A DNA stretch of 22,532 nucleotides from Stagonosporopsis chrysanthemi (Eukaryota > Ascomycota > Dothideomycetes > Pleosporales > Didymellaceae). Position numbers and translations under genes: made by a program. Below, one piece after another: positions 1 to 7,267 of the stretch. The notes under the pieces are model-generated. The model was not told where the DNA came from, searched no databases, and was given only the letters and a program-made list of their open reading frames with translations. Where the stretch lies: contig JAFISE010000320.1 of NCBI GenBank assembly GCA_022560025.1, positions 1-22,532 of the forward strand, in the 5' to 3' direction. Within the stretch, counting starts at the first letter, position 1; each line of letters begins with the position of its first letter.

Positions 1-99
1 TTTGTTCGACAGCTTGGATTGAGAGACGTCAAAGACTGCCTGTCAGAGGCAGAAACCAAGGATAGTCCTGAGCCAGCGAGCTTGACTCACTGGTACTAG
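1..99 (+). pseudogene. Ty1/copia-like Pol polyprotein, C-terminal end (partial)
   Basis: An open frame enters from the left edge, encodes 32 residues beginning FVRQLGLRDVKDCL and stops at TAG 97-99. The phrase resembles the extreme C-terminus of copia-type polyproteins, after the RNase H domain. Context supports this more than the short peptide does: about 90 bases further on there is a G-rich polypurine tract followed directly by an LTR-like sequence with matching terminal inverted repeats. The rest of the element lies outside the window to the left. Whether the full element is intact cannot be judged here. The identification is inference from layout plus a short similarity. Confidence 0.5.
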
Positions 100-135
100 A
101 ATGATATGGGTATAATACAGAACATTGATTAGATA

Positions 136-170
136 GGAAGATCAGATGGGAAGATCACCTAGGAAGATCA
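136..170. repeat. GGAAGATCA, three copies spaced 13 bp
   Basis: GGAAGATCA occurs at 136-144, 149-157 and 162-170, at a constant 13-bp spacing. It lies between the end of the copia-like reading frame and the polypurine tract, so it belongs to the element's 3' untranslated part. No function is apparent. Confidence 0.7.
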
Positions 171-192
171 GCTTTGGTTAACACCGCAGCTG

Positions 193-200
193 AGGGGGTG
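193..200 (+). other. Polypurine tract of the copia-like element
   Basis: AGGGGGTG lies immediately before TGTAAC, the proposed LTR start. A purine run abutting the 3' LTR is the priming site for plus-strand DNA synthesis in LTR retrotransposons. Its presence sets the element's orientation as plus strand. Confidence 0.5.
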
Positions 201-362
201 TGTAACCACGTGGCTGAGATCACATGATATGCTATTGTAACAGGTACTACCCGGTGCTTCCGCTGCGATCCGACAACTCCGCACCATCATCACAACACGA
301 GAACAGATAGCAATACAAGCGTTGACCCGCAGCACCCACTTGACACTGCTTACGCAGTTACA
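201..362 (+). mobile_element. 3' LTR of a Ty1/copia-like retrotransposon
   Basis: The segment starts TGTAAC and ends GTTACA, a perfect 6-bp terminal inverted repeat of the TG...CA form expected of an LTR. It is 162 bp long, is preceded by a polypurine tract and by a copia-like Pol C-terminus, and is followed at once by HET-domain coding sequence. The target-site duplication should be 363-367 (CTACT) plus a copy to the left of the window, which I cannot check. A shorter LTR ending at 317 (AATACA) is possible, but the 362 end fits both the inverted repeat and the point where HET similarity resumes. Confidence 0.6.
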
Positions 363-2301
363 CTACTTCTATTCGAGCCATGTTCCATCCACTTTGGTCA
401 GTAGCAACCTTGTGCGAAGCGAGCAGAAGCCTGAGATCACGTTCCAAAAAAGCAGATGGTTTACTCGCGGATGGACACTGCAGGAGCTTCTCGCTCCGTC
501 TACGGTAGAGTTCTTCTCTAAAGAAGGTACCAAACTTGGCGACAAGTTGTCGCTGGCAAAAGAATTGCATGAAGTCACAGATATCCCTTATTCAGCGTTG
601 CATGGCGAACTGCTGTCTGAGTTTGGTGTTCAGGAGCGCATTATGTGGATTGAGCCCCGCACTACAAAGATCCCAGCAGATCGCGCGTATTCCTTGATGG
701 GCATCCTCGGCGTCAGCTTGTCCCCAATCGAGGGTGAGAGCCTAGCTGAAGCAATGAAACGAGTTGAAGATGAGGTCGACAAGCAGAACAAGTGCTTCCG
801 AGATTTGTGTCCTAGCGACCCGCGCCATGACAAGAAGCGGGTCGAAGAGACCAAGGGCGGGCTGCTGGTGGGCGCTTACCGCTGGTTTTTTGACAATGAT
901 ACCTTCCAGCAGTGGCAGCAAGAGCTGGAGAGCCGATTGTTGTGGGTCAAGGGTGATCCTGGCAAAGGCAAGACAATGCTCTTGTGCGGCATTATCGACG
1001 AACTGCAAAGCTTGACATCAAAACCCGCCCTTTTTTCATACTTTTTCTGCCAGGCAACCGACTCGCGCATCAACAGTGCTACAGCTGTGTTGCGGGGCTT
1101 GCTTTACATGCTCGTGGACCAGCAACCGTCGCTTGCAGTTCACGTTCGCAAGAAGCACGATCGTGCAGGCGGAAGCTTGTTCAATGACGTTAACGCCTGG
1201 GTCGCCTTAACAGAAATCTTTGCCGCCGTGCTGCCAGATACAGGCTTAAGCACGACATACATAGTCATTGATGCGCTCGATGAGTGCGCGACTGATCTGC
1301 CAAAGCTACTCCGCTTCGTTGCAGAGCAGTCGTCGGCGTCCTCTCGCGTCAAGTGGATCGTGTCTAGTCGCAACTGGCCGGCTATCGAGGAACAACTGGA
1401 GCGAGCAGAGCACAAAACGAGGCTAAGCCTTGAGCTCAACGCAGAGTCGATTGCCACAGCAGTTGACGTCTTTATCCAGCAAAAGGTAGACGTATTAGCG
1501 CAGAAGAAGCAATACAAAGAGGAACTCCAACACGTTGTGCTCCAGCACTTAAAGTCAAACGCGAACGACACTTTTCTCTGGGTTGCGTTGGTGTGCCAAG
1601 ACCTCAAAGCAACGCCGAAGTGGAACGTGCGCAAGAAGCTCGCCCAGTTCCCGCCTGGGCTCGACTCTTTATACAAGCAGATGCTGCAGCAGATAATAAA
1701 GTCTAATAGCGCAGATGTGTGTTTGCAGGTGCTGGCAGTGGCTTCTGTCCTATACAGACCGGTCACAGTTGCTGAGCTAGTTGTACTTACGAGACAGCTT
1801 GCGGACTTTATTAGCGACTTAGAGTCTGTGCGGGAGATCATCGGTCTCTGCGGATCGTTCCTCACGCTGCGCAACGATACAGTCTACTTTGTGCATCAGT
1901 CAGCCAAGGACTTTGTTGTTACAGAAGCATTGAACGATGTCTTTCCAGACGGTGCACACTGTGTACACCAAGACATCTTTGCAAAGTCACTTACAGTTCT
2001 GCACAAAACGCTGCATAGGGATGTGTACAATCTCCAAGCTCCTGGATATCCTATAGGGGACGTCAGACTGCCTCTCCCTGATCCTCTTGCTGTTTCGCGC
2101 TACGCATGTGTGTACTGGATTGACCACTTCTGCGACTCAAAAAGCAACTCACCAGCAGATAGTGCTACTATTCAAGAGGACATACAGACTGTAGACGCGT
2201 TCCTAAGGCAGAAATATCTCTACTGGCTAGAAGCGCTTAGCTTGTGCAGCAGTACGGCCAGAGGGATAGTCTCAATGACAAGACTGTGGCATCTAGTCCA
2301 G

Positions 2302-2358
2302 GTATAGCCTACGCGGCTCTCCACACAGTCTCTATAACACAGATGCTAACGTGGCTAG
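2302..2358 (+). other. Intron of the HET-NACHT-WD40 gene (57 bp)
   Basis: The reading frame appears to stop at TAG 2305-2307, but GTATAG at 2302, branch-like TGCTAAC at 2344-2350 and TAG at 2356-2358 define a fungal intron. Splicing joins CAG directly to GGA in the same frame and continues GLRDTDALTKIVYDARRF, as expected between NACHT and WD40 in this family. This removes all the stops in 2302-2358. Confidence 0.8.
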
Positions 2359-2580
2359 GGACTCAGAGACACGGACGCATTAACTAAGATTGTGTACGAC
2401 GCACGACGGTTCATCATGTACCACAAAGAGGCGGTTGAGAAGTATCCTTTACAAGCGTACGCATCTGCACTGCTGTTCAGTCCAGCAGACAGCATGACAA
2501 GAAGGCTCTTTCAACACGAAGAGCCAGAAGAGGTGACTGTCAAGCCAGCTATAAGCAACGGCTGGAGTGCCTGCTTGCAG

Positions 2581-2832
2581 ACGCTTGAGGGCCATAGCAG
2601 TTATGTTAGCTCAGTGGCATTCTCGCACGACTCGACCCGGCTAGCGTCAGCGTCAGATGACAGCACTGTCAAGATATGGGACGCAAGCAGCGGGACATGT
2701 CTGCACACGCTTGAGGGCCATAGCGGTTGGATTAGGTCAGTGACCTTCTCGCACGACTCGACCCGGCTAGCGTCAGCGTCAGGTGACAGCACTGTCAAGA
2801 TATGGGACGCAAGCAGCGGGGCGTGTCTCAGC
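2581..2832 (+). repeat. Two tandem 126-bp WD40-encoding units
   Basis: Units 2581-2706 and 2707-2832 are each 126 bp (42 codons) and differ at about 13 positions. Both encode TLEGHS...FSHDSTRLASAS...STVKIWDASSG. The differences change SYVS to GWIR plus A/T, D/G, T/A and H/S; almost all alter the amino acid. High identity between units with clustered replacement changes is the known pattern of HNWD repeats, which undergo concerted evolution and diversifying selection. Confidence 0.9.
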
Positions 2833-3135
2833 ACTATCAACGTTGGCACAGGTCTTCAGTACTTGTCTTTCGATCCTACTAGTACTTTGATCAACACAGA
2901 AATAGGTACGATCACTATATCTACTTCCCAGATTACAGATTGCATCGACGTTACTGCATCAAAACTACAGTGCCAGGGTGCTGGTCTTGATCCAGATGGC
3001 ATCTGGGTGACGCGTTCTGGACGCAACATACTATGGATACCGTCTGATTACCGGCCGTTATGCTCAGCGGTGAGTGGAACTCATGTAGGCATAGGGGTAG
3101 GATCAGGAAGGGTCTGGCTTTGTCAGGTGACTTAG

Positions 3136-4486
3136 GCAAACAACAATTGATAGATAGAGGGCTTTATTAGACCTTTGCCCTTCTGTACTAGTTGCTAACG
3201 TAATAGCTGTGAAACCCTTATTACTGTGAGTATAATGTGCTGGCAGGAACGACAGCCTCCGCTTTAAACAATAGTAAGCAAGGCATAGTTGTGACTGTGC
3301 CGCACAAAGAGAAGATTCTAGAAGCGTACGCTACAGCTCGACCACTCGACCACCTTGGGCATAGCGCAGGTGTACATTGCAGCACGCTAAGCGTACAATA
3401 CACTCCTACATAAGCGCCTATGGCTGCTGTTTTCAATCGCGTAGGGTGGCCTGTATCTGCGGACAGACTCGGAGTGCATGTTACCTAAGGCTGCATGCCT
3501 TAAGAATCTGTGAACTTCTTCTTTGCCTGACGTAGTACGCCCTACATGCGCCGAGATGACAAACAGGAAAGACTCCAGTGGTGTAACAGGGGTGGGAAAG
3601 CTGCAATCACTTCTGGTGTCGTAGACAGAATAATAAAGGCACGCTCAAGATTATTGTAATTTTTGCGTAGCTAATTAAAAAGAGGTAGAATGATAGCTTG
3701 AGAACAGTATTCGACTTAAATCAATTCTGTATACTTGGGGTGTTAAGACATAGAGCGCAATAACCTAGATTTTATTCGCTGCGGTGGGTTATTCGAACTG
3801 CAGGGATAGACTTTACTCCGCATCTTCCGGCACTTCTTCGATAGGAGGAAGCGGGGAGTGAGTTAGGTGCACTGTGCTCCGGACATTTCCTCCACACTCG
3901 GCTTTCTGATGGGGCAAGGTCGAAGTGCAACGGCGATGACACATGGCTGTAGCCGGCCAACAGAGAGGCAGCGGCTTGAGAAGTGAGCTGACGTTAGAAG
4001 CAAGGTAAAGCTAGAAGTAGATTGACGTTAAGAAGTGAATTGATGTTAGAGGTGAGTGACATTGTAGGGCTCTCCACGCGCACGACAAGAAAGACTGCAA
4101 GGTCGTACGTCGCAGAAGACGGCCTAGCCAGTCGACGCTGACTTTTCGTGCGAAGACACGATCGTTGAGAGATACGATATGTGGAAGATGGTGCGCAGCG
4201 GCATCGGCTGAGAGACCATGTGGGTTGGCAGGACCACGCGGGTCAAGATCACCATTCGCATGGTGGGACCACTTGGGGTAAGCAAGGCACACGTTCTATC
4301 GTGGCCCCCGCGAAAGGACGTAGCTGTCATGGAAGCAGTGTACTGTATCCAGAATGCTATAGTATAGTGCAGCAAATATAACACCCGCTTACGATGTCGT
4401 ACCCTACAGCACCCCACAGCGCTACACACCGAATGCATGTCGTAGCTCCTCGCCCGCTCTCGCGTGCTTGCTTACTGCGCTAGTTG
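3136..4486. other. Non-coding stretch downstream of the HET-NACHT-WD40 gene
   Basis: No frame here shows a domain I recognise, and the small open frames lack supporting features. The segment carries a 17-bp tandem repeat (3979-4064). It may hold old repeat debris: TGTTAAG at 3740 follows a short G run and ATAACA ends at 4381, but this is too weak to call an LTR. Confidence 0.5.
3979..4064. repeat. 17-bp degenerate tandem repeat, five units
   Basis: Units of the form AGAAGTGAGCTGACGTT lie at 3979-3995, 3996-4012, 4013-4029, 4031-4047 and 4048-4064, with one extra base between the third and fourth. The first, third and fourth are closest; the second and fifth have diverged. No coding frame or protein motif is associated with it. 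Confidence 0.7.
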
Positions 4487-5002
4487 TCAAAACTCGCTGC
4501 CGGGGGCTCCAGCCCAGTTGGACTGCTTTCTCGATGCGATCACGAGCTCGCTGGCGATGACCAATCCTCTATGCATGTCGGTCCTCTCTCTTTCTAGCTC
4601 GGCTACTTTCGCCGTAAGCAGCTCCGTGTCCGAGCTCGTCTTCTGAGCCGCCAGAGTACTTTGGCTGGCCAGCGCCACTTTGTATTCCTGCACGGCAGCT
4701 TCGTAAGCGACTGCGTCTGTATGCGCCTTGAACAGCTCCTTCTCCAGCGAACAGTACTGGCTAGCCAGCACAGCAAGCTCGTGCAGTGCATACCCATGCT
4801 GGTCAGACAGCGTTCGATGTGCCTGCACTAGATGACTGTTGTGTTGCACTAGATGACTGTTCTGTTGCACCAGATGATTGTTCTGTTGCACCAGATGACC
4901 ACTGCGCTGCGCTTCCTGGACGTATGCCAGCCGATATGCTTCGCGTCGCGCACTTAGGGACGCAACTGGACATTCGGACTCTGGAGTGTACCTGTAAAGC
5001 AT
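4487..5002 (-). CDS. Hypothetical coiled-coil protein with HLVQxNx heptads
   Basis: A 171-codon minus-strand frame from ATG 5002 to the stop at 4487. I do not recognise a family. Residues about 33-60 are a seven-residue repeat (HLVQQNN, HLVQQNS, HLVQHNS, HLVQAHR) encoded by a 21-bp DNA repeat. The following part, rich in E, K, A and L (SLEKELFKAHTDAVAYEAAV, then LLTAKVAELERERTDMHRGL), is a probable coiled coil. The start is uncertain: the sequence just upstream, ending GGCTGATATGCTTTACAG, looks like an intron branch and acceptor, so the true gene may start in an upstream exon and ATG 5002 may be intronic. It diverges from the MADS-like gene with about 0.5 kb between them. It could also be a chance frame opened by the repeat. 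Confidence 0.4.
   Translation of the reverse strand: MLYRYTPESECPVASLSARREAYRLAYVQEAQRSGHLVQQNNHLVQQNSHLVQHNSHLVQAHRTLSDQHGYALHELAVLASQYCSLEKELFKAHTDAVAYEAAVQEYKVALASQSTLAAQKTSSDTELLTAKVAELERERTDMHRGLVIASELVIASRKQSNWAGAPGSEF
4824..4907. repeat. 21-bp minisatellite, four units
   Basis: Units start at 4824, 4845, 4866 and 4887, each of the form TGCACTAGATGACTGTTCTGT. The middle units differ at two or three positions and the last diverges more. Because 21 bp is seven codons, the repeat adds or removes one coiled-coil heptad in the minus-strand frame without shifting it. Confidence 0.85.
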
Positions 5003-5493
5003 ATCAGCCAGTCTCCACGTATATAGAAGTCATTCAACCGAGTGAAACCATAAAGTGAAACCAACCGTTGGTGCTCAGCAGCACGTAAGACCACATCAGA
5101 TGCAGGCGCATCACGCTCGCGAGTACATCGCACCTGCCACGAGCCAGACATCACCCAGGTTGCGTGTAGGCGACGAAGTCAAAGCCACAGTCCGGGACTT
5201 CGCTGTTTTGTGCTCAGCTAGTCTGTTCTTAAATCTGCCGGATGATCATCAGTACGGCAGCAGGAACGTCGCACCTCGCCATCTAACACTCACCGTCCAT
5301 CGTGCGTGCTGCCAAGAATAGACTTGTTGACACAAATAGATAAGTGGATCCCGACCTACAAGACCGGCCAGGAAACGGGCCACAAGCAAGACCTCGCCAG
5401 GCGGAGTGTGGAGAAGGGGAAGCAGGCAATGACTATTTCGGATGCACTCGTTTCCCATTGTAGCGTATCTCCATGTTCGGAGACGTCAAGTAG
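5003..5493. other. Intergenic region between divergent ORFs
   Basis: This lies between the minus-strand coiled-coil frame and the plus-strand MADS-like gene. No convincing coding sequence is visible on either strand. A possible 3' splice site for the minus-strand gene (CTGAT then TTTACAG) sits across its left edge. No clear TATA element was identified. Confidence 0.4.
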
Positions 5494-5535
5494 ATGGCTT
5501 CACCGTCCTGCCGGAGCGCATGCACAGCGCGTGCG

Positions 5536-6024
5536 ATGGCCATGGCAGCCCGCAAAACCACCAACAAGGTCCACAACAAGAAGCTGAGAAGACGACGGGA
5601 GGGACTGTCGACCAAGTGCTACGAGTACGGCGAACTAGACGGCGTCGAGCTAGCTCTGTTTGTGCGCTACCCCAAGCGCGGAGACTTCTACTCGTACGTG
5701 TCTTGACAGGAGCTGCCCTGGCTCCAAGATGTGACAAAGATGGTATACAACCTGCCGTGCATTGCTATGTACCCCGCTGAGTGTAAACAGATAACGCACC
5801 CCAAGGCCAGGACGGAGTACCCAGAGGACCTGAAGGAGAGGGTGGAAGACACAAGGAGGAAGACAAGAAAGGCCAAAGACGCGGGCGTGCTGGTACAAGC
5901 TGATACAGACGCGCAGGGTAGTCAAGAGGGAAGCAGTGCGCCTGTGCCTGTGCTCTCTGCGGCAGACTTTCTAGACTTTGTGTGCAACCTGACTCTGTGG
6001 GAGCGTCGCCGCAAGGGTCACTAA
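5536..6024 (+). pseudogene. MADS-box-like DNA-binding protein with in-frame TGA
   Basis: The frame begins at ATG 5536 (in-frame alternatives at 5494 and 5542). It opens with a basic stretch, RKTTNKVHNKKLRRRREGL, then KCYEYGELDGVELALFVRYP and RGDFYSYVS. This aligns along its length with the MADS-box core (KRRxGLxKKxxEL...L...V/AEVAL...GxxYxxxS), a DNA-binding and dimerisation fold. A TGA at 5704-5706 ends the frame exactly at the end of the MADS core. The same frame then continues open (QELPWLQDVTKMVYNLP...) to TAA 6022-6024, and this region includes a charged segment. The TGA is a one-base change from CGA (Arg) and no intron of workable size removes it. Options are a recent pseudogene, a real MADS-only peptide, or readthrough at TGA-C. 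The family call is moderately sure. Confidence 0.6.
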
Positions 6025-7267
6025 GAGACACTCTGCTGCAGCTACAATGAATTCAGTTTGTATTGTCAAGAACAACACTAAGGCTGTGGTGCAGGTACCA
6101 CTCGTCGTTCTCTATAGACTCTTTCTCTATCCTCTTCTCCGCTCTCTCTGTCTGTTCTCGCCTTGAGCGTTCCTGCAGCGTCCCCTTAGCGTCCCCTCAC
6201 ACCTCACGTGGACTACATGACCTCGTATAAGAAGGGACTGGTCACAACCACTGTCAGGGAAGATGATGCTGTGGCTGCATGGGCAAACAAATTGAGCTGT
6301 ATTTCATTAAGAGCAACTTGTCTTCTTGTTTCATCTCGAGACCACGCTCCGTGCATCAGTCTGTGACTGCGCTCGTGTAGCTGTCCAGCTCTGCTTCGTG
6401 CAATGCAGATAGCACTTGCATCAAGCTGCGCTCCCGCACCAGTCTACCAGTGCCTTCTGCTGACAGCCGCTCTTACAGCCGCCTCTGTTGGTTTGGTGCA
6501 TGCGTCGACACAGGGAGGCTCTTCAGTCACACGAGGAAGCTGTGCCTGGCCTCAGAGAGCTGTGCGGCTCAGGGAGTCACTGCCAGACAGCTCCGCCCGC
6601 CTGTCTGGAGCAGAGTCGGCCTGAAGCTCAGCAACGTCAGTGTGAGATCGCGTCTCGTCGTCAGGGCGGCACGGGTGGTGGTAGTAATGATGTACCTTGA
6701 CGACTAGGATGTTGGCGCGACTGTCAGATACCAGAACTTTGCCCAGGGCTGTTCTCGCTTCGGCGCACGATTGTCGCGAGCAGATCTGACCGTGCAGCGT
6801 TTGGTCTTCTGATGTGCGCCGGGCACGGTGGGAGCGACGCCTGCCGCAGTGCGAACAGCTGCGCGGCTCCGGGAAGATAGAGTGAGGCAGAAGATGCGCT
6901 TCAGCTGGCTCCATGATCTGATCCTGCTACTCTTGTGCGCGATCACGGATGCCTCTGAGATGCAGCTACAGATGTGAATGTAGAAGCTGTTTGATGCACG
7001 CTCCTGCTAGGTCCTACTAAAATCTATTTGAGTGTCACTTTTGAGCTTGCTGCTTCTTCTCAGGCCTGTTTTCAGGCACCTGTGCAGAGCCACCGTGACG
7101 CTGTCCAAGTAACCTCGTGCGATGTGCACTACGGGCCAGACCTGGGGACCTGTTTGCCGCCTGTCTGCGGCCTGTCTGCGACTGGTCGCGACCCAGATAC
7201 GGTCCCTCAACCTCGCCCTACAAGACCCTCTGTCCGCCGCTGCTCAGCCAGCAGACCCACCATCACC
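6025..7267. other. Intergenic region and probable 5' region of the patatin gene
   Basis: About 1.2 kb with no recognised protein. A pyrimidine-rich patch lies at about 6110-6165 and the rest is of ordinary composition. The frame of the downstream gene stays open back to 7028, so the protein could start earlier or have a further upstream exon. The patch GCCTGTCTGCG is repeated near 7158-7176. Promoter elements could not be fixed. Confidence 0.4.

Larger units (their letters stand above)
363..3135 (+). pseudogene. HET-NACHT-WD40 (HNWD-type) protein, 5' part removed by a transposon
   Basis: Exons 363-2301 and 2359-3135 encode the remaining part of a STAND-class receptor of the family that includes Podospora HET-E, HET-D and HET-R. 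These control heterokaryon incompatibility: the HET domain triggers cell death, the NACHT NTPase switches, and the WD40 repeats sense a partner. Seen here: the C-terminal half of the HET domain (SRWFTRGWTLQELLAP at 451-498, then ADRAYSLMGILGV), NACHT Walker A GDPGKGKT at 952-975, Walker B VIDALDE near 1264-1284, two near-identical 42-residue WD40 units, and a C-terminal tail ending at TAG 3135. The N-terminal HET half is missing because the copia LTR abuts codon 364. The first in-frame ATG is 643, past the core HET motif, so a normal product is unlikely. Two WD40 units are too few for a closed propeller. The NACHT frame itself is intact, which suggests recent disruption. Confidence 0.85.

Noticed and set aside
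1140..1874. 244-codon minus-strand frame opposite the NACHT domain
   Set aside because: Antisense shadow; the plus strand carries the Walker A and B motifs and family similarity throughout.
3740..4381. Possible LTR with TGTTA...TAACA ends preceded by a G run
   Set aside because: Five-base inverted ends and a short GGGG are easy by chance over 640 bp; no flanking duplication, internal domain or second copy was found.
6403..6624. 73-codon ATG-initiated frame with a hydrophobic start, like a signal peptide
   Set aside because: No family resemblance, overlapping frames of similar length, and no splice or context support. The hydrophobic stretch is short and compositionally ordinary.
6552..6914. 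120-codon minus-strand frame upstream of the patatin gene
   Set aside because: Residue composition looks like translated random sequence, with no domain, and other frames over the same DNA are also open.
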